Part shown: piece by piece, positions 1-8,859 of the stretch
How positions within the stretch are numbered: the first letter of the stretch is position 1
How the letters are laid out: each line of letters opens with the position of its first letter
Source of the DNA: Sphingomonas yunnanensis
GTDB lineage: Bacteria > Pseudomonadota > Alphaproteobacteria > Sphingomonadales > Sphingomonadaceae
Assembly (NCBI RefSeq): GCF_019898765.1
Contig: NZ_JAIOKB010000012.1
Span: 1-46,775 of the forward strand
Reading direction: 5' to 3'
DNA: 46,775 nucleotides
Notes under the pieces: model-generated
Told to the model about the DNA's origin: nothing
Seen by the model: only the letters and a program-made list of their open reading frames with translations
The model's database searches: none
Made by a program: the position numbers and the translations under genes

Positions 1-2
1 CC

Positions 3-686
3 GGCGACCACCCGCGCCTCTCCGCCGAGGAGCGCGGCTGGATCGAGGCCGAGCCCGCGGTCGACAGCGGGCGCGCCGGTTTCCGCACGGTGCTGCGCCG
101 CCGTGAGGCCTGGGCCTATATGGCGGGGCGGTTCCTGATCGATCCCGTATGGTGGACCTTCCTGTTCTGGCTGCCCGACTTCTTCAACAAGCAATATGGC
201 TACGACCTGAAGAGCTTCGGGCCGCCGCTGGTGGCGATCTACGTTCTGGCCGACGTCGGCGCGATCGCGGGCGGGTGGTATTCGTCGCACCTGCTGCGCC
301 GCGGCGTCGAGACCGGGCGCGCCCGCAAGCGCGCGATGTTCGCCTGCGCGCTGTTCGCCTTGCCGGTCATGTTCGCCGCGGACGCGAGCAGCATCTGGCT
401 CGCGGTGCTCGCGATCGGGCTGGCCTGCGCGGCGCACCAGGGCTTCTCGACCAACTTGTTCGCGCTGCCCGGCGACCTGTTCCCGCGCTACGCCCAGGGT
501 ACGCTGATCGGGCTCGGTGGCTTCGCCGGCGCGGTCGGCGGCTTCATCGCGTCCAAGTCGCTCGGCGTGCTGCTCGACACGGTGGGCAGTTACCGGCCGT
601 TCTTCGTCGCGTGCGGGGTGGCGTACCTGGTGGCGCTAATTGTCTTCCATCTTCTCAACCCGGGCTATCGCGAAGTGAAGCGATGA
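3..686 (+). CDS. MFS transporter, C-terminal part (hexuronate/ACS-type), cut by window start
   Basis: The reading frame is open from the first bases of the window, so the N-terminal half of the protein lies outside. What is visible begins in the hydrophilic central loop (a D-H-P-R-L-S-A-E-E-R type segment) and continues through about six hydrophobic membrane segments with the basic loop L-L-R-R-G-V-E between them. This matches the second half of a major facilitator of the anion:cation symporter group (ExuT-like, hexuronate or similar organic anions). An internal ATG at 90 is too late to be the true start. Directly downstream lies an alpha-glucuronidase remnant, which supports glucuronate or aldouronate import as the original role; that is inference from context. 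The substrate itself cannot be read from this half. Confidence 0.85.
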   Translation, partial: GDHPRLSAEERGWIEAEPAVDSGRAGFRTVLRRREAWAYMAGRFLIDPVWWTFLFWLPDFFNKQYGYDLKSFGPPLVAIYVLADVGAIAGGWYSSHLLRRGVETGRARKRAMFACALFALPVMFAADASSIWLAVLAIGLACAAHQGFSTNLFALPGDLFPRYAQGTLIGLGGFAGAVGGFIASKSLGVLLDTVGSYRPFFVACGVAYLVALIVFHLLNPGYREVKR

Positions 687-758
687 CCCGACCGTTTACA
701 CCACCAACCTGGTCGACTCTTCTCTGCTGATCCGGGTACCCGCAAGATCGGAATTTCT

Positions 759-1118
759 TTGTACGAGCACGTGCGCGATCTGCTCACCCGAGCATCCTCC
801 GAACGGTCCGCGCTGAGCGGCATGGCCGGCGTCACCAACATCGGGCGCGACCGTGACTGGTTGGGCTCGACCTTCAGCCAGGCCAGTTGGTACGCCTTCG
901 GACGGCTCGCCTGGGACCCGACGCCCGACGCCGCCGCGCTGTCCCGCGACCGGGCGCGGCAGACGTTCGGGGCCGACCCGCGCGTGGTCGAGCCGGTGGT
1001 GGACATGATGATGGCGTCGCGCGACGCGGCGGTCGATTACACAGGCCCGCTCGGGCTCGCGCAGGTGATGGCGACGGAGCACCATTATGGTTCCGACCCT
1101 GGGTCAGCGAGCGCTCGG
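759..1118 (+). pseudogene. aguA: Alpha-glucuronidase (GH67) C-terminal fragment, frameshifted and truncated
   Basis: Translation from about 760 gives a stretch typical of the C-terminal part of GH67 alpha-glucuronidases: S-G-M-A-G-V-T-N-I-G-R-D-R-D-W, then Q-A-S-W-Y-A-F-G-R-L-A-W-D-P, then V-D-Y-T-G-P-L-G-L and H-H-Y-G. The family signature after H-H-Y-G is P-W-V-S, and here P-W-V-S-E appears in the next frame (1097-1111), so a frameshift lies near 1093-1097. Homology then stops close to 1115. Only about 116 of roughly 700 residues remain. The expected catalytic acid and base regions, which lie further upstream in this family, are absent. GH67 enzymes release (4-O-methyl)glucuronic acid from xylo-oligosaccharides. 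The neighbouring transporter and esterase fit a former glucuronoxylan locus. A TTG at 759 is the formal first start codon, but no function is likely. Confidence 0.8.
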
Positions 1119-1178
1119 GGGTCAGAACGAGATTTTTCCTGTATTGTGAACCAAGCATCCGCGCGCATCTACAGAGCC

Positions 1179-2012
1179 TCAGCGGTGACCAACCTCACGC
1201 TGCTGCTGCGACAACGCTCTGCGGATTGCCCCATCAGCAACGGTCGCCATGAGTGCGTAGCCCGCACGCAAGGGATGGATACCGTCCTGCGTCAGCTCGT
1301 GGCGCATTAAGCCGCGCTTGTCTACCATCACGGCGTAATAGTCAGCGTAGACGTAACCGCGCCGCAAGCAGAATGCCTGCAGCCAATCATTGAGCCTTCG
1401 CAAGCGCGCCGGATCACGCTCCCGGAGCACGTTACCCGCAGCAGGCGTGTCGCCATTGACGGGTAGGAGTGAGCCGAACACTGCAGCAATGCCGTGGCGG
1501 TCCGCGAGGTCCCCAAGTGTCTCCCAATTGGCTTGGATCTGCTCATCTCTCTCCTGCTGAAGAAAGCCCTGCACATCGTTGACGCCGGCGAGCACCACCA
1601 CCACCGCGGCTCGCAGAGAGACGACATCCTGGTGGAAACGTAAGACCAGCTGGCTGGTGACTTGGCTGCCGATACCCCGATTCACGTAGGGCCGTCCGGG
1701 AAAGGATCCCGCGAGATCCCACCGATCCGTGATGGAGTCGCCAAGGAAGACGACGCGACGCTCGCTTACGCGCGGCGCGTGGAGCTTACGATTGCGCTCG
1801 GCGTAGATATATCGCTCGCCGAAGTCCTGCATCAGGCTGGGCACAAGCCGGGCACGAAACGGCCCCAGCCACGGCCCCCAGTCCCGCTCCGGGACGGTGC
1901 GCCGCTCGGGGGAGCTCTGATATATAGGCTCCGCCGCTTTCGGCTCCGATCGAGCGTGAAGCACGGTGAGCACTCCAGCCACACCGAGCAGCAAACGATT
2001 GAGATGCCTCAT
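1179..2012 (-). CDS. SGNH/GDSL-family esterase, exported
   Basis: This is a 277-residue protein with the SGNH blocks in order: G-D-S-I-T at residues 91-95 (nucleophile Ser93), N-R-G-I-G around 111-115 (oxyanion Gly), G-V-N-D at 143-146 (Asn145), and D-G-I-H-P at 243-247 (Asp243/His246). The first 20 or so residues form a hydrophobic signal-like segment after a short basic start. The ATG at 2012 has a strong ribosome site (GGGAGGGG) just upstream. Families of this build remove acetyl or other acyl groups from carbohydrates; the actual ester substrate is unknown. The gene converges on the alpha-glucuronidase remnant and diverges from a TonB receptor, so a role in deacylating hemicellulose fragments is a reasonable inference. 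Confidence 0.85.
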   Translation of the reverse strand: MRHLNRLLLGVAGVLTVLHARSEPKAAEPIYQSSPERRTVPERDWGPWLGPFRARLVPSLMQDFGERYIYAERNRKLHAPRVSERRVVFLGDSITDRWDLAGSFPGRPYVNRGIGSQVTSQLVLRFHQDVVSLRAAVVVVLAGVNDVQGFLQQERDEQIQANWETLGDLADRHGIAAVFGSLLPVNGDTPAAGNVLRERDPARLRRLNDWLQAFCLRRGYVYADYYAVMVDKRGLMRHELTQDGIHPLRAGYALMATVADGAIRRALSQQQREVGHR

Positions 2013-2070
2013 CTTCCCCTCCCTTTCGCTGGCACGGCTTAAAGCGTGTTAGGCGCTGGTACGCCCAAAA

Positions 2071-2082
2071 TTCATATGTGAA
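2071..2082. promoter_or_regulatory. Small dyad in the divergent SGNH/TonB-receptor promoter region
   Basis: The 180-bp divergent region 2013-2192 is AT-rich in the middle and contains TTCA-N4-TGAA followed by an AT-rich run. It could be an operator or part of overlapping promoters. This is a weak pattern-based call with no known regulator nearby. Confidence 0.25.
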
Positions 2083-2192
2083 TATTATTAATCCTTCTGT
2101 AGTGAACGTTCTCGGGCGCCGCCACAGCAACGAGACGCCCGGCGGTAACAGGTCATCGGCGCGCTGAGTGCGCCGGCGCAGGGAGGACGAGG

Positions 2193-5096
2193 ATGATGAC
2201 GGGTAACGGGTTCATCGCGCGCGGCGCGCGTGCGCGGCTGGCACTGACGGTTTCCGCGACGGCGCTGCTGCTGGCAGGAGCGTCTGCACGCGCTCAGACG
2301 CCGGAAGGATCAATTCCCGCGACCCAGCAGCCGGGCACGGGCAGCGGCGTCACTGCGCCGAGCGGCGATCAGGGCACCGCCGATCCCGGCAGCGGCAACA
2401 GCGATGCCAGTGGCGGCGACGTCGTCGTCACCGGTGTCCGCGCGAGCCTCAGCAGCGCGCAGGGGATCAAGCGCAACGCCGATCAGATCGTCGACTCGAT
2501 CGTCGCAGAGGACATCGGCAAGCTGCCCGACCGCAATGTCGCCGAGGCGTTGCAGCGGATCACCGGCATCCAGATCCAGCGCAGCTACGGCGAGGGCAGC
2601 TCGATCGCGATCCGCGGGCTCAGCCAGGTGCGCACCGAGATCAACGGGCGCGACGTGTTCACCGCCAACAATGGCCGCACGCTGAGCCTGGAGGACGTAC
2701 CCTCCGAGCTGCTCGCCGGCGTCGACGTCTACAAGAACCCGTCGGCCAATCTCATCGAGGGCGGCATTGGCGGCCTGGTCAACCTGCGCACGCGCAAGCC
2801 GTTCGACTTCGACGGCTTCAAGCTATCGGCCAGCGCCACTGCCAATTACTACGACCTGTACGACGGCACCAAGCCGCAGGCGAACCTGCTCGTGTCGGAT
2901 CGCTGGCAGACCGGCATCGGCGAGATCGGCGTGCTACTCGACGTCGCCTATCAGGAGACCGCGTTCCGTCAGGACCAGATCTCGAGTCAGCCCTTCTACC
3001 TGCTCAACGACCAGCTGAGCACGAGCGGCGCGCCCGTCAACGCGACCGACTATGCCACCGCCCAGGGGCTCGGTCGGCTTGGCCAGCCGACGTACCTCTC
3101 GCACGGAGTTGGCATCGGTCAGTATCTCGGCGACCGCCGCCGCCTCGGCATCGACGCCGCGGTACAATGGCGCCCGACCGACACGATCGACGTGACGGCC
3201 GAATATGTCCGCTCGGACTATAAATTTCGCTACGGCGACTACAGCTTCTTCGCCTACACCGGCGACAATCCGATCACGCCCGACTTCACCCGGCCGTTTA
3301 CCTACGACAGCGAGGGCAATTTCCGCAGCGGCACGTTCGTCAACGTGCCGATCAACGCCAACACCAGCCTCGAGCAGCGCCACTCGGTCACCAACGACTA
3401 TTCGCTCACCGCAAAATGGCGCCCGAGCGACCGGCTGACAATCAATGGCGACTTCCAGTATATCCGCGGCGTCACCGACGGGCAGCGCTCGATCGTGATC
3501 CTCGCCTCCACCGCCGAGCGACTGACCACCTCGGTCGGCAGCGGCGTGCCGTCAATGATCATCTCGCCCGACAGCGATCCCGCCAACGGCAACGGGCTGG
3601 TCAGCGATCCGGCCAACTACGCGTCGGGCGCGGGCTATCTCGACCACATCGAGCATTCGGTCGGGACCGAATATGCCGGGCGCTTCGACGCCGAGTATAA
3701 GATCGACGGCGGTTTCCTAAAATCGCTCGCGGGCGGGCTGCGCTACACCGACCGCTCGGCGGTGACCGACAGCTCGACCTATCAATATTACGGCCTCACC
3801 CGCGCGCTCTCGCCCGACCTCTACGAGCAACGGCTGTTCCGCGGCGACCTCTACCGCGGATTCCAGAACGTGCCCAGCAGCGCGGTGTTCTTCGACCGCG
3901 ATACCGTTCTCGACTACGGCGCGACGCGGCAGGCGCTGGCCCCGTTTGTCGATTCCTCGCAGCAGGCCGCGCTGCTTGCCGGCGTCGGCTACGCGCCGTC
4001 CGACCGCAACACGCAAGGCGAGAAGACCTATACCGCCTACGGCGTGGCGCGCTTCGGCAGCGGCGGCGCGGTGCCTATCGACGGCAACATCGGCGTGCGG
4101 CTGATCAAGACCAAGGTAAGCACCGCGGGCTTCGTCGGCTCGTCGCCGCGCGTGCAGACTGGCACCGACGCGGTGAGCGGCGCACCGATCTACGGCAACG
4201 GCCCGATCACCTACAATCCGGTGAACGTCGACTCGGACTACACCAAGGCGCTGCCGAGCTTGAACCTGACGTTCCACTTCACCGACAAGCTGCAGCTGCG
4301 CCTCGCCGCGTCCAAGGCGCTGACGCGGCCGGGCTTCGACCAGCTCAACCCGAACATCACAATCTTCGAGAACAATCCGACTAACGGCCAGCGCACCGCC
4401 AGCTCCGGCAACGCCGACCTCCGCCCGCTCACCGCGGACCAGTTGGATGCGAGCCTGGAATATTACTTCTCGCGCACCGGGTCGATCTACGCCGCCGGCT
4501 TCTACAAGAAGGTGGACGGCTTTATCGCCACGATCACCGCGCCCGAGACCTATTCCTTCAACGGCGTCGACTATGTCTATCAGGTCACCCGCCCGGTCAA
4601 CGGCGACGACGGCAAGATCAAGGGCTTCGAGGTCGGCGGCAACACCTTCCTCGATTTTCTGCCGGGCTGGCTGTCGGGCTTCGGGGCACAAGCCAACTTC
4701 ACTTACGTCGACAGCAAGGCGCCCTCGCCCGACGCGCAGGACACCAGCGGGGCGCAGCTCAACGTGCCGCTCGAGCAATTGTCCAAGTACAGCTACAATC
4801 TGATCGGCTTCTACGATCGCGGTCCGCTGTCGGCGCGGGTCGCGTACAATTGGCGCTCGAAATATGTCGTGACCACGCGCGGCAATGGATCGGGCAACCT
4901 GCCGATCTTCAACGACGCGCGCGGCCAGCTCGATGCCTCGGTGACGCTCACCGCGACACCGAATTTCGGCCTTACCATCGACGGCACCAACCTGACCAAC
5001 ACCGAGAACCGCACCTATTACGGCGTTGCCAGCCGTTCGCAGTCCTCCGTGCTGAACGACCGCCGCGTGAGTATCACCGCGCGGCTGACGTACTAG
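2193..5096 (+). CDS. TonB-dependent outer-membrane receptor (Xanthomonas/Caulobacter type)
   Basis: The 967-residue protein has a signal peptide (hydrophobic residues 15-33, likely cleavage after S-A-R-A at 34). A low-complexity Gly/Ser/Thr linker follows, then a TonB-box-like D-V-V-V-T-G at 76-81. The plug domain contains I-A-E-D-I-G-K-L-P-D-R-N-V-A-E-A-L-Q-R-I style sequence and R-G-L. The rest is a long beta-barrel rich in aromatic/Asp strand repeats. It ends in an R-L-T-Y terminus with the aromatic last residue expected for barrel assembly. The plug wording matches the TonB-Xanth-Caul family (TIGR01782), which often takes up oligosaccharides. GGAGGACGAGG precedes two adjacent ATGs (2193, 2196). 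Position beside glucuronate genes suggests uptake of a plant-wall oligosaccharide; substrate not proven. Confidence 0.93.
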   Translation: MMTGNGFIARGARARLALTVSATALLLAGASARAQTPEGSIPATQQPGTGSGVTAPSGDQGTADPGSGNSDASGGDVVVTGVRASLSSAQGIKRNADQIVDSIVAEDIGKLPDRNVAEALQRITGIQIQRSYGEGSSIAIRGLSQVRTEINGRDVFTANNGRTLSLEDVPSELLAGVDVYKNPSANLIEGGIGGLVNLRTRKPFDFDGFKLSASATANYYDLYDGTKPQANLLVSDRWQTGIGEIGVLLDVAYQETAFRQDQISSQPFYLLNDQLSTSGAPVNATDYATAQGLGRLGQPTYLSHGVGIGQYLGDRRRLGIDAAVQWRPTDTIDVTAEYVRSDYKFRYGDYSFFAYTGDNPITPDFTRPFTYDSEGNFRSGTFVNVPINANTSLEQRHSVTNDYSLTAKWRPSDRLTINGDFQYIRGVTDGQRSIVILASTAERLTTSVGSGVPSMIISPDSDPANGNGLVSDPANYASGAGYLDHIEHSVGTEYAGRFDAEYKIDGGFLKSLAGGLRYTDRSAVTDSSTYQYYGLTRALSPDLYEQRLFRGDLYRGFQNVPSSAVFFDRDTVLDYGATRQALAPFVDSSQQAALLAGVGYAPSDRNTQGEKTYTAYGVARFGSGGAVPIDGNIGVRLIKTKVSTAGFVGSSPRVQTGTDAVSGAPIYGNGPITYNPVNVDSDYTKALPSLNLTFHFTDKLQLRLAASKALTRPGFDQLNPNITIFENNPTNGQRTASSGNADLRPLTADQLDASLEYYFSRTGSIYAAGFYKKVDGFIATITAPETYSFNGVDYVYQVTRPVNGDDGKIKGFEVGGNTFLDFLPGWLSGFGAQANFTYVDSKAPSPDAQDTSGAQLNVPLEQLSKYSYNLIGFYDRGPLSARVAYNWRSKYVVTTRGNGSGNLPIFNDARGQLDASVTLTATPNFGLTIDGTNLTNTENRTYYGVASRSQSSVLNDRRVSITARLTY

Positions 5097-5133
5097 AAGG
5101 CTAGCCCGCTAAGATCTGCAGACACCCAACGAT

Positions 5134-5193
5134 AGAACCTTTGTGTCCTTACGGCACTTTCATCGGCCAGAACACACGAGGGTTCTAATTTTT
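5134..5193 (+). terminator. Probable intrinsic terminator after the TonB receptor
   Basis: AGAACC (5134-5139) pairs with GGTTCT (5181-5186). An inner TGTGT/ACACA pair extends the stem, and AATTTTT follows immediately. The loop is long, so the call is tentative. Confidence 0.4.
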
Positions 5194-5542
5194 AACTTGA
5201 TATAAAACGCCTCATAGAGGACATGCCAAATGTCTGAAGTGGACTGTCCTACTGTCGAAACGCACCCAGTATTCGCCACTCAAGCGATCTCGATCATTTT
5301 TGAGCTTATGCTCACGCCCTGAAGACCTTTGGCTGCTTGTTTCCCACCTCGCTCTCGTGGCTAGGATCAAGGGCAGCCATCCAGAGCATCTTGCCTCGCC
5401 TGCCGGACCGATCGCTCATTCATATCGAGGCTCCATTTCAGGGAGACCGGCAGGGCACCGTTGTGACCGTCTTGAAGCCCGGGCGCCCACATCATCCTGC
5501 TTGCCTGTGGGCGTGATTGGCCGAAATCGGTAATGGCCCACC
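5194..5542. other. Intergenic stretch without a recognisable gene
   Basis: There is an open frame from 5300 to 5533, but its product shows no domain, no ribosome site and no resemblance to a known family. The first part (about 5190-5290) is notably AT-richer than the flanks. I see nothing else supportable here. Confidence 0.4.
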
Positions 5543-6292
5543 ATGATCGTAGACTGGCACTTCTACGCCCTCGCCCTGCCGGCCATCCTCCTCCTCGGGC
5601 TAGCGAAGGGCGGGTTCGCTGGCATGGGCGCCTTGTCGCTCCCGCTGCTCGCGCTGGCGATCGATCCGGTGCGGGCCGCGGCGATCACGCTGCCGCTCCT
5701 CATCGCGCAGGATGTCGTCGGTGTGTGGGCGTTTCGGCGCTCCGTCGACTGGCGCCTGATCGGCTGGATGCTGCCCGGCGCGATGGTCGGGATAGCGCTG
5801 GGATACGCTTTCGCCGCGAGCGTGTCGCCGAGGGCGGTGATGGCCGCGGTCGGGGCGATCTCGATCCTGTTCGGTCTGTACCGGCTCTGGATGGCGCGCC
5901 GCCCGCGTCCCCGCGAGATCGCGCGCTGGCCCGAATGGCTCGGCACCCTCTTCGGCGTGGCCTCGGGCTTCACCAGCCAGATCGCGCACGCGGGGCAGCC
6001 GCCCTTCCAGCTCTGGGTTCTGCCACGTGGTCTGCCGCGCGAGCGCCTGGTAGGTACGACCGCGATCTTCTTCGCCGCGGTGAACTGGATCAAGGTGCCG
6101 GCGTATCTGGCGCTCGGCCAGTTCACATGGGCCAACCTCCTGACGTCGCTCCTGCTTCTTCCCGTGGCGCTCGCCGCCACGGTGACCGGCGTGGCCCTGG
6201 TTCGCCGCGTCGCACCCGAGCGCTTCTACACGGCCATCTACGTGCTGATGATCGCGGTGGGAGTCATTCTGACGTGGGAAGCGCTGGCGTGA
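5543..6292 (+). CDS. TauE/SafE-family (DUF81) membrane permease
   Basis: This is a 249-residue, very hydrophobic protein with about eight membrane segments. Family-type features are the glycine-rich G-L-A-K-G-G-F-A-G-M-G in the first helix pair and the related repeat in the second half (G-V-A-S-G-F-T-S-Q-I-A-H-A-G). This two-repeat layout is that of TauE/SafE sulfite exporter-like permeases. Members move sulfoacetate, sulfite or other small organic acids, but most are uncharacterised. The ATG at 5543 is used because the preceding sequence is non-coding in character; its ribosome site is poor. The gene is convergent with the PQQ dehydrogenase at 6440 and isolated from the upstream receptor by a long gap. 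Confidence 0.85.
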   Translation: MIVDWHFYALALPAILLLGLAKGGFAGMGALSLPLLALAIDPVRAAAITLPLLIAQDVVGVWAFRRSVDWRLIGWMLPGAMVGIALGYAFAASVSPRAVMAAVGAISILFGLYRLWMARRPRPREIARWPEWLGTLFGVASGFTSQIAHAGQPPFQLWVLPRGLPRERLVGTTAIFFAAVNWIKVPAYLALGQFTWANLLTSLLLLPVALAATVTGVALVRRVAPERFYTAIYVLMIAVGVILTWEALA

Positions 6293-6439
6293 CGGCGTCT
6301 CGGCCGCTTCCCCGCAGCGACGACGAGAGCATCCCGCGTGAGGCGCGGGTACCGCGCGGGTGACCGGATCGACCGACGAGACTCTGTCGGCACCGGGCGG
6401 GCGCGTACTGTTGGATCGGCGCCGTGGCTGGTGTCGCCG

Positions 6440-8590
6440 TCACCGCGGCAACGCGAAGGCGATCACAGAGCCGCCCGGCCGACGCCCGCGATGCTTGCCG
6501 CCGCCCGCCGCGATCGCGACATATTGCCGGCCGGCGATCGCGTAGGTGGCGGGCGTCGCGAGCCCCGCGGCGGGCAGCTCCGTCGACCACAGCAACCGGC
6601 CGCTGCGCTTGTCATAGGCGCGGAAACGCCGGTCGTAGACGGTCGCGGCGATGAACAGCACGCCGCCGCGCGTGACCACCGCGCCGCCGTAATTCTCGCT
6701 CCCCGTCTCGGTCGGGCCGAGCTCGGGATAGCGGCCCAGGGGCACGCGCCATACCCAATGGCCGGTGTTGACGTCGAGCGCGGACAGAGTGCCCCAGGGC
6801 GGTGTCAGCGCCGGATAGCCGTCGGGATCGAGCAGGCGATGGTAGCCGTCGAACACATAGGGCTCGTCGAAGACGGGCGCGGCCGGCGGGGTAGCGTCGC
6901 TCTCGTTGCCGCGCGGCGTCGCACCCTCCCGGTCACCGCGCAGGTCACGCACCAGCGCCAGCACCTGCGCCGGCGACAGCGTGCCCGCGAAGCCTGGCAT
7001 ACGCCCGCCGCCCTGCGCGATCTGGCGCTCGAGCTGCGCCGCGCTGAGCCGTGCGCCGACATCGCGCAACCCGGGCACCTGCGGCGGATCGCCCGCGCGA
7101 TCGGCGCCGTGGCAGGCCGCGCAATGGTTGGCGTACAGCGCCGCGCCCGAGCCGCCGGCGGCGAGCGCCGGACGCGGCTTCAGCCGCAGCGTCCAGGCCA
7201 TTTCGTTGGCGTTGACGTAGAGCAGGCCGCTCTCGGGATCATAGGCCGCCCCGCCCCACTCCGCGCCGCCGTCCATGCCGGGCAGCAGCACCGTGCCCTG
7301 ACGGCTCGGCGGATCGAACGGGCCGCGGTTGCGGAGTTCGGCGAGCTGCGCCGTCACCGCGGCATAGGCCGCCGGCGTCCGCCGGGTGACGATGTCGGGC
7401 GTGAGCCGCTGGCGCGCGAAGGGCGCGATCGCGGTGGGCATCGGCTGGGTTGGCCATGCCTGCTCGCCGGGCATGTCGCTGGCGGGCACCGGCCGCTCCT
7501 CGATCGGGTAGAGCGGGCGACCGTCGCGCCGGTCGAAGACATAGACCAGCCCCGACTTGGTGGTCTGCGCGATCGCGGGCACGCCGCGCACCGTCACCAG
7601 CGTCGGCTGCGCCGGAAAGTCGCGGTCCCACAGGTCGTGATGGACGCTCTGGAAGTGCCAGCGCCGCCGGCCGGTGCGCGCGTCCAACGCGACCAGGCTG
7701 TTGGCGTAGAGATTGGCGCCCGCGCGCGTCGGTCCGTAGAAGTCACGATCGCCCATCCCGCTCGACGCTACGGGCAGGAACACCAGGCCGCGCGCGACGT
7801 CGACGGTGAGCCCGGCCCAGACGTTGGCACCGATCTCGGTCTTCCAGGCGTCGCGCGGCCAGGTCTCGGCGCCGGGCTCGCCGCCGTGCGGGATGGTGTG
7901 GAAGGTCCAGCGGATCGCGCCGGTGCGCACGTCGAAGGCGCGGACGTCGCCCGGCGTATGGCCGGTCGAGCCCATGATGATCAGGTCCTCGAACACCGCC
8001 CCCGGCGTGACGTTGTTGACGGTCAGCTGCGCGAGCGGCCGGCCGAAGCCCGCGCGCAGGTCGACGCGGCCGCCGCGGCCGAACCGCGCGTCGGGGAGGC
8101 CGGTCAGCGCGTCGACCGAGATCAGCTCCTGCCCGAACGTGAACAGGATGCGACGCTCTTCGCCGTCGCGCCAATAGGAGACGCCGCGCAGTCGCTGGCG
8201 GGTCGCGACCGGTGCGGACGCCGGGTCATAAGCCCAGATCTCACGGCCGGTCGCGGCGTCGAGCGCCACTAGCCGGCCCTTGGGCGTGACGATGTACAGG
8301 CGTCCGTCGACGACGAGCGGGTTGGCCTGCATGTCCGATTGCGATCCGCCCTCGCCGAACGCGTCGCCGCTGTCATATTCCCACGCCTTCACCAGCCCCG
8401 CGACGTTGCGCACCGTGATCTGGTCCAGCGTGGAATAATGCGTCGCGGCGGGATCGCCGTGGTAATAAGGCCAGTCCGCTCCCGTGCCCGCCGGCGGCAC
8501 GACCGCGTCGGGCGGGGGCGTCGCCGCGCTCCCCAGCAGCAGCGCGCCCGCGAGCATGACCGCCGCTCTCACCCGCTCGCCCGCGCGCAT
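6440..8590 (-). CDS. PQQ-dependent dehydrogenase with an inserted cytochrome c domain
   Basis: This 716-residue exported quinoprotein starts at the ATG at 8590, which has GGGAGAG upstream and opens a signal peptide; the frame also stays open further upstream without support. The N-terminal part shows the eight-bladed PQQ propeller pattern: W-P-Y-Y-H-G-D-P, W-E-Y-D-S-G-D, repeated A-L-D-A-x-T-G-R-x-x-W motifs, and S-V-H-H-D-L-W-D-R-D-F. A heme c domain sits inside the propeller rather than at an end, with C-A-A-C-H at residues 490-494 and a likely Met ligand in G-R-M-P-G near 541. A further 160 residues of propeller follow. Such enzymes oxidise alcohols or sugars in the periplasm and pass electrons to cytochrome c. 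The substrate is unknown. It diverges from the GntR regulator at 8860. Confidence 0.9.
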   Translation of the reverse strand: MRAGERVRAAVMLAGALLLGSAATPPPDAVVPPAGTGADWPYYHGDPAATHYSTLDQITVRNVAGLVKAWEYDSGDAFGEGGSQSDMQANPLVVDGRLYIVTPKGRLVALDAATGREIWAYDPASAPVATRQRLRGVSYWRDGEERRILFTFGQELISVDALTGLPDARFGRGGRVDLRAGFGRPLAQLTVNNVTPGAVFEDLIIMGSTGHTPGDVRAFDVRTGAIRWTFHTIPHGGEPGAETWPRDAWKTEIGANVWAGLTVDVARGLVFLPVASSGMGDRDFYGPTRAGANLYANSLVALDARTGRRRWHFQSVHHDLWDRDFPAQPTLVTVRGVPAIAQTTKSGLVYVFDRRDGRPLYPIEERPVPASDMPGEQAWPTQPMPTAIAPFARQRLTPDIVTRRTPAAYAAVTAQLAELRNRGPFDPPSRQGTVLLPGMDGGAEWGGAAYDPESGLLYVNANEMAWTLRLKPRPALAAGGSGAALYANHCAACHGADRAGDPPQVPGLRDVGARLSAAQLERQIAQGGGRMPGFAGTLSPAQVLALVRDLRGDREGATPRGNESDATPPAAPVFDEPYVFDGYHRLLDPDGYPALTPPWGTLSALDVNTGHWVWRVPLGRYPELGPTETGSENYGGAVVTRGGVLFIAATVYDRRFRAYDKRSGRLLWSTELPAAGLATPATYAIAGRQYVAIAAGGGKHRGRRPGGSVIAFALPR

Positions 8591-8859
8591 CGCCTGCTCT
8601 CCCACCTTTTCGGCGTCGACCAGCCGCGGACACAGCCTAGGCGGACCCGCGGGGCGATGCCAATCATCCACGTGCGGGTAGGTGCCGAGACGGCGATTTC
8701 GTCGATTAGGCCGCTTGGCATTGTCTTCCTCGCCAGTCGCCCGAGCCTGTCTCACCATCGCGTGGCTTGTGGCCAGGGATCGTCGATGCCGCGCCGCCAA
8801 CCGCGTCCGACGATCGCCCAATGTTTGCCGTTGTCGACACATTCGGCTATGAGCATGCA

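Noticed and set aside
5300..5533. Possible 77-codon gene before the TauE-like permease
   Set aside because: No ribosome site, no family resemblance, composition unlike neighbours' coding sequence.
6338..8272. Long open frame on the plus strand (644 codons) opposite the PQQ dehydrogenase
   Set aside because: Arg/Ala/Gly-rich composition without domains, antisense to a gene with clear motifs. It is a by-product of high GC codon use.
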